From NCBI GenBank assembly GCA_003150235.1, contig QAMW01000024.1, positions 1-40,383 on the forward strand: a stretch of 40,383 bases of DNA. Reading direction: 5' to 3'. Source of the DNA: Bacteroidales bacterium (lineage in GTDB: Bacteria; Bacteroidota; Bacteroidia; Bacteroidales; Muribaculaceae). Position numbers and translations under genes: made by a program. How positions within the stretch are numbered: position 1 is the stretch's first letter; every line of letters starts with the position of its first letter. The notes beneath the pieces were generated by a model. That model was not told where the DNA came from, ran no database searches, and saw nothing but the letters and a program-made list of their open reading frames with translations. Shown here piece after piece: positions 30,740-39,945 of the stretch.

Positions 30740-31930
30740 ATGGGAAAATATGATTTTGACCGCATAATCACGCGCAAGGGTTCAGGCGCGATGAAGGTCG
30801 ACGGACTTGTTGACATATTTGGGCGTAACGACCTTGAAGGCATGTGGATCGCCGACATGGACTTTGCGGTGGCACCTCCTATCACAAAGGCACTCGCCGA
30901 AAGGATGGCTCACCCGATTTACGGCTACAACGTGATTCCCGGCGAATACTGGGACTCAATAATCAGATGGCTCGGACACCGCCACGGCTGGAACGTAGGG
31001 CGTGAGGAAATCACATTTATTCCCGGCGTGGTTAAAGGTATCGCTTTTGCCATAAACTATTTTACCCATGAAGGCGACAAGGTGGTGATACAACCGCCGG
31101 TATATCATCCGTTCAAGATGGTGGTGGAAGGCAATAACCGCGTTGTGGTCAACAATCCGCTCGTGCCGACCAGTGACAGCTACCGCATGGACCTCGAGGG
31201 TCTTGAACGCATATTTGCCGAAGAGCATCCCCGCATGATGATACTTTGCAACCCCCACAACCCGGTAGGCATACAGTGGGATGTCGATACATTACGCAAA
31301 GTGGCGTCGCTTGCGGCAAAATATGGCGTGATTGTGGTGAGCGACGAGATTCATGGCGACCTGATGCTTGACAGGCGCGCCCATTATCCCTTTGCATCGG
31401 TGAGCGAGGAAGCGGCATCGGTGGCGGTCACCCTCGGCGCACCTTCAAAGACATTCAACATCGCCGGACTGGTAAGCTCATGGTGTGTGATAAAGGATGA
31501 GAAACTGCGCAAAGGATTTTTCCAATGGCTTGAGACCAATGAATTTAACGCGCCGACATTCACGGCTATAATCGGCACAATGGCGGCATACGACCATTGC
31601 GAGGACTGGCTTGACGAAATGCTTGAATATATAGTCGGCAATATCGACGAGACCGAGAGACTGCTCGAAGAGCTTGCCCCGGAGATAAGGATGGTAAGAC
31701 CCGAGGCATCATTCCTTGTATGGCTTGACTGCCGCGGTCTGGGGCTTGACCACAGCCATCTCATCGACATGTTTGTCGACAAGGCACATCTCGCGCTCAA
31801 CGACGGGGCTATGTTCGGAGCCGAAGGAGAGGGATTCATGCGCATGAACGTGGGATGTCCGCGCTCAATGCTCCGCCATGCTGTAGAATCGCTTGCAGGC
31901 GCCCTGCACCGCGTGGAAGCAGAAGTATAA
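30740..31930 (+). CDS. patB: MalY/PatB family PLP-dependent C-S lyase (cystathionine beta-lyase type)
   Basis: A 396-residue fold-type I pyridoxal-phosphate enzyme. The schiff-base Lys237 lies in 'TLGAPSKTFNIAGL'. 'VVSDEIHGDLML' (199-210) carries the Asp that pairs with the PLP ring nitrogen, and 'LCNPHNPVG' (169-177) the Asn that binds its hydroxyl. MalY/PatB members cleave cystathionine or cysteine conjugates to pyruvate, ammonia and a thiol. The opening 'YDFDRIITRKGSGAMKVDG' is typical of the family. The ATG at 30740 is used rather than an upstream TTG, since the promoter -7 element would otherwise overlap the coding start. Convergent with the GSCFA gene. Substrate choice is uncertain, and the symbol is by family. 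Confidence 0.92.
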   Translation: MGKYDFDRIITRKGSGAMKVDGLVDIFGRNDLEGMWIADMDFAVAPPITKALAERMAHPIYGYNVIPGEYWDSIIRWLGHRHGWNVGREEITFIPGVVKGIAFAINYFTHEGDKVVIQPPVYHPFKMVVEGNNRVVVNNPLVPTSDSYRMDLEGLERIFAEEHPRMMILCNPHNPVGIQWDVDTLRKVASLAAKYGVIVVSDEIHGDLMLDRRAHYPFASVSEEAASVAVTLGAPSKTFNIAGLVSSWCVIKDEKLRKGFFQWLETNEFNAPTFTAIIGTMAAYDHCEDWLDEMLEYIVGNIDETERLLEELAPEIRMVRPEASFLVWLDCRGLGLDHSHLIDMFVDKAHLALNDGAMFGAEGEGFMRMNVGCPRSMLRHAVESLAGALHRVEAEV

Positions 31931-31942
31931 TTAGCCTAATTA
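31928..31942. repeat. Palindrome shared by two convergent stop codons
   Basis: TAATTAG-C-CTAATTA. The TAA codons of both convergent genes form its outer ends. The stem is 7 bp and lacks a T-run. Confidence 0.5.
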
Positions 31943-32905
31943 CCGTTGAAGGCGTGTCAACGCCGATGCAATATACGGATAGCGCGACAGGAGGTCATCA
32001 CGCATCGCTGCGGTCGCGCGGGCAAATTCCGTGTCGGCAACCCCGGAGAGACTGCGGTGATTCAGACGCTTTACAAGACGCGCACACTCGGCACCGATAC
32101 GCGCATCGGCATCGCTGACAAACGACCGCCGGAACAGGTCATAGATATAGTCAACCGCGACATCAGACGGATGCACCATGTCGGCGGCATAGAAGCGGTA
32201 ATCGCGCAGGTCGTCGAGCATAATCTCATAAGAGGGGAAATACAGTGCCGACGGATTTTCAGCCACGAGCCGGTCGACGGCAAGAAGCAGCGTTGACTTG
32301 CTCACCTGATTGCCATGAGCGCCATCGGCGAGATGACGGATAGGACTGACCGTAAACATCACCTTCAGGTCGGGATAGCGCGCCGTAATCTCACGCAATA
32401 TCTTTTTCCAAAGACCTATAATCTGAGTAGTGTTGAGCATCTCCCGGTTGAAAAGCGATGCAGGCTGCTTGTGACAGTTCGCCACAACGCGGTTATCCTC
32501 TTTCAACCGGAATATCCATGCCGTGCCGAAGGTCACAATCAAGACCGAAGCACGTTGCAACGCCTCGCGCGCCTCTGCTGCGGCATCGTTCATCATGCGC
32601 AACACCTCGTCGCGGTCAGTGCCGGAAAAACGCGAGTGATGGGAATAGCTGCGCCACACGCCTTCATGCTGAAACAATTCACCGGCGGTGAAGTCGCGGT
32701 CATAAAGCAGGTCAAGCATCGATGAGGCGATACTTGCAGGATTGTAGAGTGTACCACAGGGGTTTACAATGCAGTCATACAGCTCGCCCCGGAGCCGGGC
32801 GCCGATATTGTCGGTAAAGCATGACCCTATCATGACGACAGGACGGTCGTGAGACACAAGTCCTGCCATGCCTTCAAGCGGCTTTATTATAGTGCGGAAA
32901 TCCAT
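31940..32905 (-). CDS. GSCFA domain-containing protein
   Basis: A 321-residue protein of the GSCFA family, named after its conserved motif, seen here as 'VVMIGSCFTDNIGARL'. The family is thought to be an SGNH-like (GDSL) esterase relative, because the motif resembles block I, and 'MVHPSDVAVDYIYDLF' near the C-terminus supplies the expected D/N-x2-H-like block. It may act on acyl groups of a glycan, which is inference. It is the last gene of the exopolysaccharide-type operon, 6 bp after the OmpA/PD40 gene. No signal peptide is seen. Confidence 0.88.
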   Translation of the reverse strand: MDFRTIIKPLEGMAGLVSHDRPVVMIGSCFTDNIGARLRGELYDCIVNPCGTLYNPASIASSMLDLLYDRDFTAGELFQHEGVWRSYSHHSRFSGTDRDEVLRMMNDAAAEAREALQRASVLIVTFGTAWIFRLKEDNRVVANCHKQPASLFNREMLNTTQIIGLWKKILREITARYPDLKVMFTVSPIRHLADGAHGNQVSKSTLLLAVDRLVAENPSALYFPSYEIMLDDLRDYRFYAADMVHPSDVAVDYIYDLFRRSFVSDADARIGAECARLVKRLNHRSLSGVADTEFARATAAMRDDLLSRYPYIASALTRLQR

Positions 32906-32911
32906 ATATTT

Positions 32912-34900
32912 TCAATACATCTTGTAATCAATCGACAGCACCTGGAACTCTGTTCGGCGGTTAATCTGGTCGGCAATTTCCTGATCAACCTCTTCGGGAA
33001 GCGCGAGTATATATTCCTCGGTAAGCACATCGCCCTCCTTGTATTGCGGGAACTCACGCGCAAGTTTCTTGGTGATGACTTTGGGACGCGATTTGCCGTA
33101 GCCCTGCGGCTGCAGGCGGTCGGGCTTTATCCCGGCGGCGATAAGATAGTCGATTACCGACTGCGCGCGCCTCTCAGAGAGATTCATATTGTATTCCTCG
33201 GAACCCCAGCGGTCGGTGTGAGAAGCCATCTCTATGGTCACGTTGGGATTATCATGCAGCACCTGCACGATAGAGTCGAGGGCGACACATGACTCGGGGC
33301 GCAAAGTCGCCTTGTCGAAGTCATAGAAAATATTATCTACCACATTGGGCTTGGTTATGGACGCGAGAATGAAGTCTACGTTATAGTCGGCATCCTCTTC
33401 GGCGGTGTCGGAAGTAAATTCCTGGCGCGCGTTAAGGTATCCCTTCGCACCGGCAAGCATCACATAGCGCACACCGCGCTGAAGCGGAAACGAGAATGAG
33501 CCGTCGACCTTTCCGGTCGCCTTCTGGTTGGAGCCGTCGTCACCGATTATACGTATCACGGCATTAGGCACCGGCTCTTCATCGCGGTCAAGCACCATAC
33601 CGCTGATAGTTATCTTCAAGTCGGGCAAGACGAATGAGTAAAGGTGATCGTAGCCTCGCCCGTCGCCACGGTTGGAGCTGAAATATCCGCTTTCCCCTTC
33701 CCCGAAAGTGATGCCGAAATCATCGGCAGAGGAATTGACGGGCGACCCCATGTTTTCCACGCTCCAGCCTCCGGAAGGACGTTGAGTAGCCTTGAAGATA
33801 TCGAGACCGCCGAGCCCGGCATGACCGTTGCTGGCAAAATAGAGCAGACTGTCGGCACGGACATAGGGGAATACCTCGTCGCCGGGAGTGTTGATAAACT
33901 CGCCGAGATTTTCAAGCGAGCCGGCGCGCTCTTTGAGATTAATGCGCCAGATATCCTTACCGCCGAATCCGCCCGGCATGTCGGAAGTAAAATAAAGCCA
34001 GTTTCCGTCGGGCGACACGGCAGGATGACCGTAAGCCGAAAGGGTGTCGGCAGTAATCTCGAATTTAACAGGCGCGCTCCACTTGGCATCGCTTCTCTGC
34101 GAGGTGAAAATCTCGACAGATGTATTGGAATTAGGCTCGCGTCGGGCACGGGTAAGATACATCGTCTGTCCGTCGGGGGTAAACGACACTATTCCTTCGT
34201 CGTACTCGGAATTAAGTTCTCCTTCGACCGCCTCGGGACGCTGCCACTCGCCGCGCTCATTCTTGCGCGCCACCCAGATATCGCTTTTCTTCATGCCGGT
34301 AATCTCACTTTTGTGGGAGCCGGTCACCTTCTCGTTGGTGGTGGTGAAGTAAAGCGCATCGGCACTCTTGTCAAGAAACATCGGTGCAAAATCGGCACGG
34401 CGGGAATTGAACAACTTGGCATTTTTAACCACATAGCGGGTAGGATTTTTCTTGATGTCGATACCCATACGGCATCCGGCGATACCGGTTTCAGCCATAT
34501 CGGCATCCTTGGGAGAGGTGGCAATATAATCGTTATACGCGTTAATCGCCGCCTGATATTTTCCTTCAGCCTGAAGTGACTGCGCCATGTAGAGCAACGC
34601 GGTAGAATCGGGATAGCCGTAACGCACCGCATTCTGATACGCAGCCGATGCACGTGCATTCATATTGAGCTTGCGGTAGCACTCGCCCATCTTGTAGGCA
34701 ATCACGCCTCGCTGAGGACGCTCCTCCCTTTTGGTCAACTTGTTATATACCTTACGGTAAGTGCGTGAGGCATCGTAATACTCCCCACGCGCCATCTGCT
34801 CGTCGGCAACAGACAATTTTGCCGCCCCACACCCCGTGACGACAAGGCATAGCAGCGGCAATATGACGTAGAAAACAGTTTTTAATGATAATGACTTCAT
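32912..34900 (-). CDS. TPR-PD40-OmpA envelope lipoprotein
   Basis: A 662-residue exported protein. The leader MKSLSLKTVFYVILPLLCLVVTGC ends in a lipobox. A TPR-like helical region follows (about 30-150), then PD40/WD40-like propeller repeats ('AVSPDGNWLYFTSDMPGGFGGKDIW', 'SYFSSNRGDGRGYDHLY'), a carboxypeptidase-regulatory-like beta domain ('ISGMVLDRDEEPVPNAVIRI'), and a C-terminal OmpA domain that binds peptidoglycan ('VTIEMASHTDRWGSEEYNMNLSERRAQSVIDYL'). The architecture is that of PorE-type proteins of the Bacteroidetes type IX secretion system, but a paralogue serving another machine is equally possible. Here it lies between wzz and GSCFA. The ATG at 34900 is used because it yields the lipoprotein leader. 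Confidence 0.9.
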   Translation of the reverse strand: MKSLSLKTVFYVILPLLCLVVTGCGAAKLSVADEQMARGEYYDASRTYRKVYNKLTKREERPQRGVIAYKMGECYRKLNMNARASAAYQNAVRYGYPDSTALLYMAQSLQAEGKYQAAINAYNDYIATSPKDADMAETGIAGCRMGIDIKKNPTRYVVKNAKLFNSRRADFAPMFLDKSADALYFTTTNEKVTGSHKSEITGMKKSDIWVARKNERGEWQRPEAVEGELNSEYDEGIVSFTPDGQTMYLTRARREPNSNTSVEIFTSQRSDAKWSAPVKFEITADTLSAYGHPAVSPDGNWLYFTSDMPGGFGGKDIWRINLKERAGSLENLGEFINTPGDEVFPYVRADSLLYFASNGHAGLGGLDIFKATQRPSGGWSVENMGSPVNSSADDFGITFGEGESGYFSSNRGDGRGYDHLYSFVLPDLKITISGMVLDRDEEPVPNAVIRIIGDDGSNQKATGKVDGSFSFPLQRGVRYVMLAGAKGYLNARQEFTSDTAEEDADYNVDFILASITKPNVVDNIFYDFDKATLRPESCVALDSIVQVLHDNPNVTIEMASHTDRWGSEEYNMNLSERRAQSVIDYLIAAGIKPDRLQPQGYGKSRPKVITKKLAREFPQYKEGDVLTEEYILALPEEVDQEIADQINRRTEFQVLSIDYKMY

Positions 34901-34926
34901 ACCTAAATAACGCGGCACGAGCCACA

Positions 34927-36042
34927 TTATTTTACTTCGGCATCTTCCTTTTTAGGCAACTTGAAATCTTTCAGGAAAAGCACCCACGCACAAGCAGCGA
35001 CAACGGCAAGGAACACACATCCTACCAATATCAGCATCTTCGAGGGTTTAGAAGCGCGCAACGGCACTGTAGCGGGCTGCACGACGGTATAGACCGGAGT
35101 GGTCTGCTGCACTTTCGCCTTTGCAGCCTGAAGCTGTGTGGCTGTCTGATTATAGAGACTGTAGGCAAGCGAGACTTCATTTTCAAGGCGAGTACGCTCA
35201 GTCTGTCCGGAGCGCAGCACTATTCCCTGGTTACGGTCGATATAGTCGGCAAGCTGTTTCTGCACCTTATAATATTCAGCCTTCGCCTCATCATTGAGTT
35301 TCTGGGCGTATGCAAGGTCCTGACGCGCTTTTTCAGTACGATAATTAGTCACATATTCCTGCAAGCGAAGCGCAACCGTATCGGCAAGCATCGCCGACAC
35401 CATGGGATCCTGCATTGTTGCCGAGAGGGTGATAACTGAAGTCTTGGTGTCGACATCAGCTGCGACACGTGCATTTATCGCCTCGACGATAGCCTGTTCA
35501 TCTGCTGTCAACTGGAAAGTATTGACACCTTCCCCGGTGCCTTCCTCTTCCTCATTATTTCTAAAAATGGACATGACAGCACCGATTGCCTTGCCGGGGA
35601 GCGACATCACGACACCCCACCAGGGTGAAGAAGTGTCTTCTTCAAGAAACTCCCTCACAGTCACCTTCTTGTCATCATCTTTCGACACAGTGACAGGTAC
35701 ATCAAAGAGACTTACGGCAAACGGCACGGAGCTTACCACATCGGGATATAGCTGGGGATACACGGCATCGGCACCTTGAGTACCACCGAGATTTATACCC
35801 GCCATTGCCGCGAGACCCGACATACCGCCGGCTTTCGCGCCATCAGTAGCCTCAGGGGCGAGCTTGATTGTGGTGGTATATTCCTTAGGAATGCTGAATG
35901 CTATCACAATTCCAACGACAGCACCCACAACACCCCATTTCAGGATGGTCTTTCTCGCATCCCATATCTTACCGGCGAGCTCGAGGAGGTCTATCTCCTG
36001 CTCCTCATCCTCTACATTATGTTTTTCTTCCTGCATAGTCAT
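34927..36042 (-). CDS. Wzz/GumC-type polysaccharide chain-length determinant
   Basis: A polysaccharide co-polymerase of about 371 residues. An acidic N-terminus (EEQEIDLLELAGKIWD) precedes the first membrane helix 'WGVVGAVVGIVIAFSIP' and a periplasmic Wzz domain (about 50-200). A long coiled-coil stretch follows ('KARQDLAYAQKLNDEAKAEYYKVQKQLADYI' and beyond), and then the second helix 'MLILVGCVFLAVVAACAWVLFL'. It sets glycan length together with the exporter. No C-terminal tyrosine-kinase domain is attached. The start is 36042 (MTMQEEKHN) or 36036; the upstream in-frame extension would overlap the exporter gene. It follows the exporter stop by about 20 bp. Confidence 0.9.
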   Translation of the reverse strand: MTMQEEKHNVEDEEQEIDLLELAGKIWDARKTILKWGVVGAVVGIVIAFSIPKEYTTTIKLAPEATDGAKAGGMSGLAAMAGINLGGTQGADAVYPQLYPDVVSSVPFAVSLFDVPVTVSKDDDKKVTVREFLEEDTSSPWWGVVMSLPGKAIGAVMSIFRNNEEEEGTGEGVNTFQLTADEQAIVEAINARVAADVDTKTSVITLSATMQDPMVSAMLADTVALRLQEYVTNYRTEKARQDLAYAQKLNDEAKAEYYKVQKQLADYIDRNQGIVLRSGQTERTRLENEVSLAYSLYNQTATQLQAAKAKVQQTTPVYTVVQPATVPLRASKPSKMLILVGCVFLAVVAACAWVLFLKDFKLPKKEDAEVK

Positions 36043-36061
36043 TGGGTTAGTAGGGAGTAGC

Positions 36062-38485
36062 TTATTTAAACAGGTTGGCAAGTGCGGCAGTCATTGTAGC
36101 GACAGAACCGAGTGCGGAAACCGAAGAGAGTATAGCTGTCCAGTTGACACCTTGTCCCTTATGCTTTGACGGCACGACAATCTGACATCCCGGCTCGATA
36201 GGAGTATTTCCCTTTGCAAGGGCTACCTCACCATTCATATATATTATGAACGCCTTGCTTTTCTTCGCACGTTCGCCATATCCTCCCGCCTGCTCGACGT
36301 AATACTTAATCTTTTTACCGGGCTTGTAGGTCACGGTGTTGGGGAACATCACATCACCGGAAATCCTGACCGTATTGGTGTACTCCGGAATATCGAGCAC
36401 ATCGCCTTCCTTCATCACAAGGTCGGCATCGCTGCCCGGCATCGCAAGAGCCTTGTCAAGCTCGATTGCCACACTGTATGTGGTAGGGAGGTTAAGTTTC
36501 GGCATAGATATAGAGTCGCCGTCGGTCTGCATTCCTGTGGCAAGGCGCAATGTCTCGTCACGCAACCTCACTTCTTCGGGCGTCATCTGACGTATCACAT
36601 GGGCGCCCTTAACATAGGCAGCCGAGGTCAGACCTCCGGCACGGCGGATGATGTCGCTGACACGCTCATTTTTCGTTTCAAGGGTATAGCCTCCGTCAAA
36701 TGCAACTTCCCCCGTAACATTTATGCGGCGCTGGGTCTGGTATCCGGGGCTACGGCGTACCTCGACGATATCATACGGCTCAAGAACAAATCCCGGCTCC
36801 CCGTCAATCACCATACCGTCATTGAGCGAGAAGGTATAAGTCTTTGAAATCTCATCAGTAGGCATGAGGCTTGTCGGGTCGACGAGACGGCGCGACACAT
36901 CGACTTTTGCCGTAGAAGCTCCGTTCAAGAGACCGCCCGCCTGAATCACGAGATCCTCGACAGTGGTATTGTCGGCAAACGGATAACTGCCCGGATGAGC
37001 CACAAGACCATAGATAGAGAGCTCGCCCCGGTCGGTAAGTTCATGAACGCTCGGCACTACAAGCACGTCGTTACGCTTCAATGTTATGTCGGGACGAGTA
37101 CCTGAAAGGATTCCGCCAAGGTCGACGGGAATAAGCTCCAAGGACAAATCGGGACCCTCACGATAAAGAATCACTCGTGTAGTATAAGCATCCTCGGTCA
37201 ATCCTTCAGCTTTCTTAATAAGGTCGCCTACTGTACGGACATCCGTAGCAAGCGCATACATGCCGGGACGGAACACCGATCCTTTCAACTCGACGCGGTT
37301 AGCATAGCGGTCAAGTATTGTTCCGACGGTCACGATGTCGCCGTCGAGCAACTTATATGTGTCGAAATCCCCGCTGACGATATTAAACAGCTCATTCTCG
37401 CGACCGGACTGACGTGCAAGCCTTACCTGGTCGGTATAAGCGTCACCTGTAAATCCTCCGGCATAGTCAATAAGGTCGCCAAGGGTCTCGCCATTCTTTA
37501 TCTCGTAATACATCGGGCGCTTTACGTTGCCTGAAATATTCACAAGATTTTCATAAGGAGGCACAATAATCACATCGCCTTCCTGAAGACGTATATTGCC
37601 GGTCTGCTTTCCGTCAAAAAGGAACTCGTAGACATCCACGCCCACAATCTTCCTTCCATTGCGGAGCACCTCGATATTACGCATCGTACCGATATCATTG
37701 ATACCACCCGACTTATAGAGGGCATGGAATACAGTCGAGAACGGGGAGAGACGGTAAGTACCGGGAACGGCAACCTCACCCATAAGGTCGACCTGAATGG
37801 TGCGCACCTGACCCAAAGTAACATTTACCTCCGATTCAGGCTCGGAACCACCGACTCCGGCATACTTGCTTGCAAAACGACCCTTTATATGGTTATTAGC
37901 CTCCTGGATGGTCATCCCGTTAAGGTAAATAGGACCAATCTGCGACACCATTATACTGCCTTCGGGTGTGATTGTCTGGCGGATGTGGTCTTCACTCGCT
38001 CCCCAGATATCAATGACAATCTCGTCGCCAGGACCAAGACGATAGTTCTGAGGCGTAGCAACATTCTCGTTTGGCTCAAACGACAACGATTGATTACGGA
38101 ATACGCTGTGACCATACACACGCCTTGCATCAACCTTAGCATCGTTACCTTCTTCCACTTCACGTTGTACATCGTCAAGAGTGCCCGGGGTGATTTCATT
38201 GGCGGCAGATCTGCTACGCTCGACACGGGCACCGCCAACGCTCTGAGCCGCAACATTTGTTTCCGTTCCTTGCGACTCCTCATAGCGCGTCTTGAGGCGC
38301 TCGACCTGTTCGGGAGTCACACCGCGGGCAATCAGCTCCTTGCCAATCTGCTGCTGAGACTTACCCTGGGCTGTAGCAGTCTTCACATAAGCGACAACCT
38401 GGTCGTCGGTCATACGCGCCGAAGCGGTAGCACCCGCCAGCAACATGACAAGAGCAAAAATTGCAGTCCGTAAATTATTTCGCAT
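36062..38485 (-). CDS. Polysaccharide export outer-membrane protein with six SLBB repeats (Wza-like)
   Basis: An 807-residue exporter, about twice the length of E. coli Wza. A signal peptide (MRNNLRTAIFALVMLLAGATASA) precedes a short helical segment ('QQQIGKELIARGVTPEQVERL'). The poly-export domain begins at about residue 147 ('YRLGPGDEIVIDIWG'). Six SLBB-type repeats start near residues 229, 314, 397, 488, 587 and 705, each with the pattern 'V.G.V..PG.Y......T..DLI..AGG'. The C-terminus is hydrophobic (AILSSVSALGSVATMTAALANLF). It should form the periplasmic/outer-membrane channel for an exopolysaccharide. There is no lipobox Cys after the leader, unlike classical Wza. It is second in the operon after the WecA-like gene. 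Confidence 0.93.
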   Translation of the reverse strand: MRNNLRTAIFALVMLLAGATASARMTDDQVVAYVKTATAQGKSQQQIGKELIARGVTPEQVERLKTRYEESQGTETNVAAQSVGGARVERSRSAANEITPGTLDDVQREVEEGNDAKVDARRVYGHSVFRNQSLSFEPNENVATPQNYRLGPGDEIVIDIWGASEDHIRQTITPEGSIMVSQIGPIYLNGMTIQEANNHIKGRFASKYAGVGGSEPESEVNVTLGQVRTIQVDLMGEVAVPGTYRLSPFSTVFHALYKSGGINDIGTMRNIEVLRNGRKIVGVDVYEFLFDGKQTGNIRLQEGDVIIVPPYENLVNISGNVKRPMYYEIKNGETLGDLIDYAGGFTGDAYTDQVRLARQSGRENELFNIVSGDFDTYKLLDGDIVTVGTILDRYANRVELKGSVFRPGMYALATDVRTVGDLIKKAEGLTEDAYTTRVILYREGPDLSLELIPVDLGGILSGTRPDITLKRNDVLVVPSVHELTDRGELSIYGLVAHPGSYPFADNTTVEDLVIQAGGLLNGASTAKVDVSRRLVDPTSLMPTDEISKTYTFSLNDGMVIDGEPGFVLEPYDIVEVRRSPGYQTQRRINVTGEVAFDGGYTLETKNERVSDIIRRAGGLTSAAYVKGAHVIRQMTPEEVRLRDETLRLATGMQTDGDSISMPKLNLPTTYSVAIELDKALAMPGSDADLVMKEGDVLDIPEYTNTVRISGDVMFPNTVTYKPGKKIKYYVEQAGGYGERAKKSKAFIIYMNGEVALAKGNTPIEPGCQIVVPSKHKGQGVNWTAILSSVSALGSVATMTAALANLFK

Positions 38486-38527
38486 AATTTTGAATTCTTT
38501 TTTTATAATATTGCCTGGTGAATAATT

Positions 38528-39646
38528 TCAATTTTTTGCATCATCCTTCTTTCCGGCAATCTTATTGGAGAGCCATACATTGACTCCCGACCAGAAACCT
38601 ACAATTATCACGAGAAGGATGTTTACCTCAATATAACGGGAAAGATAGATACTTATTACACTAATTGCAAGAGCAATCAACACAATTGTCACCATACACA
38701 CACGAGGCTTCAGCCCGAGTGCAAGCAGTTTGTGATGGATATGAGTCTTGTCGGGCAGGAATGGATTGCGGTGTTTACGAATACGATGCAAAAATACCCT
38801 TACCACATCAAGGCAAGGAATCAGCAGAGGTGCAAACGCAAGGATAAACGCATTAGCACCATAGGCGTCGCACCCCATAGAAGACACCTTGTACAATTCA
38901 AGACTTAAGAAAGACAGAATCAAGCCGATAGTAAGCGAACCGGTGTCGCCCATGAATATCTTTTTACGCTTGTTGACATCGCCAAACACGTTATAATAGA
39001 AGAACGGAACAAGCACCCCGAGTGTAGCAAATGAAATCATCGCGAACAGGTACTCACCATACATAAAGAAACCTATGCCATAGATAATAAGCGCGGCACT
39101 TGAAAGACCTGAAGCAAGTCCGTCTATACCGTCGATAAGATTAATCGAGTTAACGATATAAACTATCACTATGATAGTCAACGGGATACCTATCCACCAA
39201 ACCAGGTTGTCAATGAAAAGTACACCGGAAAGCCCATGCAGCCACAATCCGCCCGCAATAAGCAAAACAGCACAGAATATCTGGACGACAAACTTTGCAC
39301 GATAACGCACACCGACTAGGTCGTCAGCCATGCCGACAAGATAAAGCGTAAAGAGCGCGCAAAAGCCAAAAGTAATCGTCGTGGAGTCGAGAATCAACGA
39401 TTCTTCCACGCCGGCATAGCCAAGCAAAGAATTGATGCCCAGCAACAGAGCTATAGAAAAACACACCACGGGAGTAAATGCTATACCTCCGAGACGCGGC
39501 ACTGCACCCTTGTGTATTTTTCGGGGATCAGGTTCATCAAACAAGTTGCGGCGAAACGCAACCAATAATATCTGCGGAATAAGTATACCTGCAAAAAGTA
39601 CACAGAGCAGAAAGGCACATAAGGAATTAATCAGCCAATAATCCAT
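38528..39646 (-). CDS. Undecaprenyl-phosphate N-acetylhexosamine-1-phosphate transferase (MraY/WecA/TagO family)
   Basis: A 372-residue polytopic membrane enzyme that loads the first sugar-phosphate of a surface glycan onto undecaprenyl phosphate. Conserved sites are present: 'MADDLVGVRYRAKF' (Mg-binding DD), 'NSINLIDGIDGLASGLS', 'FMGDTGSLTIG' and 'KTHIHHKLLALG' (the HIHH motif of WecA/TagO rather than MraY). About ten helices span the protein. It is the first gene of the leftward exopolysaccharide operon and has the best-matching promoter of the window (39692-39723). The sugar donor is probably UDP-GlcNAc or a derivative, but is not proven. Length is normal. Confidence 0.92.
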   Translation of the reverse strand: MDYWLINSLCAFLLCVLFAGILIPQILLVAFRRNLFDEPDPRKIHKGAVPRLGGIAFTPVVCFSIALLLGINSLLGYAGVEESLILDSTTITFGFCALFTLYLVGMADDLVGVRYRAKFVVQIFCAVLLIAGGLWLHGLSGVLFIDNLVWWIGIPLTIIVIVYIVNSINLIDGIDGLASGLSSAALIIYGIGFFMYGEYLFAMISFATLGVLVPFFYYNVFGDVNKRKKIFMGDTGSLTIGLILSFLSLELYKVSSMGCDAYGANAFILAFAPLLIPCLDVVRVFLHRIRKHRNPFLPDKTHIHHKLLALGLKPRVCMVTIVLIALAISVISIYLSRYIEVNILLVIIVGFWSGVNVWLSNKIAGKKDDAKN

Positions 39647-39691
39647 ATTCTTTATGTTGAATGTGTATGCTATTCACACTTTTAAGAATTG

Positions 39692-39723
39692 CAAAATTAT
39701 ATATTTTTAATACTATGTGCAAA
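39692..39723 (-). promoter_or_regulatory. Promoter of the exopolysaccharide operon
   Basis: On the minus strand TTTG (39720-39723), a 20-bp spacer and TAATTTTG (39692-39699) give a full consensus match. The start near 39687 leaves a leader of about 41 nt. Confidence 0.75.
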
Positions 39724-39823
39724 AATTATCGTCAGAAAATGCAAATTGAAAGCGAAGAAAGATTCCAATAGGAAGTGCAACTGGCATTTCCTCACTCCTC
39801 CTCAGGGGAAGGCCGCGCGCCGA

Positions 39824-39842
39824 GGGGGCTGGGTAAGCCCCC
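39824..39842. repeat. GC-rich hairpin
   Basis: GGGGGC, loop TGGGTAA, GCCCCC. It lies in a C/G-rich patch between the operon promoter and the IS element. There is no T-run on either strand, so a terminator is unlikely. Confidence 0.5.
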
Positions 39843-39894
39843 GTTGAGGGCAACGCCGATTAATGTATTTTTCACCAGAAATTACCTGCAACAC

Positions 39895-39916
39895 AAAAAA
39901 GGAGACCGAAGTCTCC
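39895..39916 (-). terminator. Leftward intrinsic terminator at the IS30 end
   Basis: Read leftward: GGAGAC, tetraloop TTCG, GTCTCC, then six T. The stem is closed by a C-G pair around UUCG. It would stop transcripts leaving the IS toward the exopolysaccharide operon. Confidence 0.6.
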
Positions 39917-39927
39917 CTGCGATTAAG

Positions 39928-39935
39928 TAACTTTG
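39928..39935 (+). promoter_or_regulatory. Promoter -7 element of the IS30 transposase
   Basis: TAACTTTG matches TAnnTTTG. It is only about 10 bp before the ATG at 39946, so the leader would be very short. Confidence 0.4.
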
Positions 39936-39945
39936 TGTTGGTAAA

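Larger units (their letters stand above)
39889..39940. repeat. Inverted repeat at the IS30 left end
   Basis: CAACACAAA (39889-39897) and its exact inverse TTTGTGTTG (39932-39940) flank the terminator hairpin. The right arm overlaps the -7 element of the transposase promoter (TAACTTTG, 39928-39935). It may be part of the IS end or an operator. Confidence 0.55.

Noticed and set aside
31928..31942. Bidirectional terminator between the MalY and GSCFA genes
   Set aside because: The stem is only 7 A/T-rich pairs with a one-base centre and no flanking T-runs. It is recorded only as a palindrome.
33644..34579. Rightward open frame of 311 codons opposite the OmpA/PD40 gene
   Set aside because: It is antisense to well-supported propeller repeats, and its product shows no domain.
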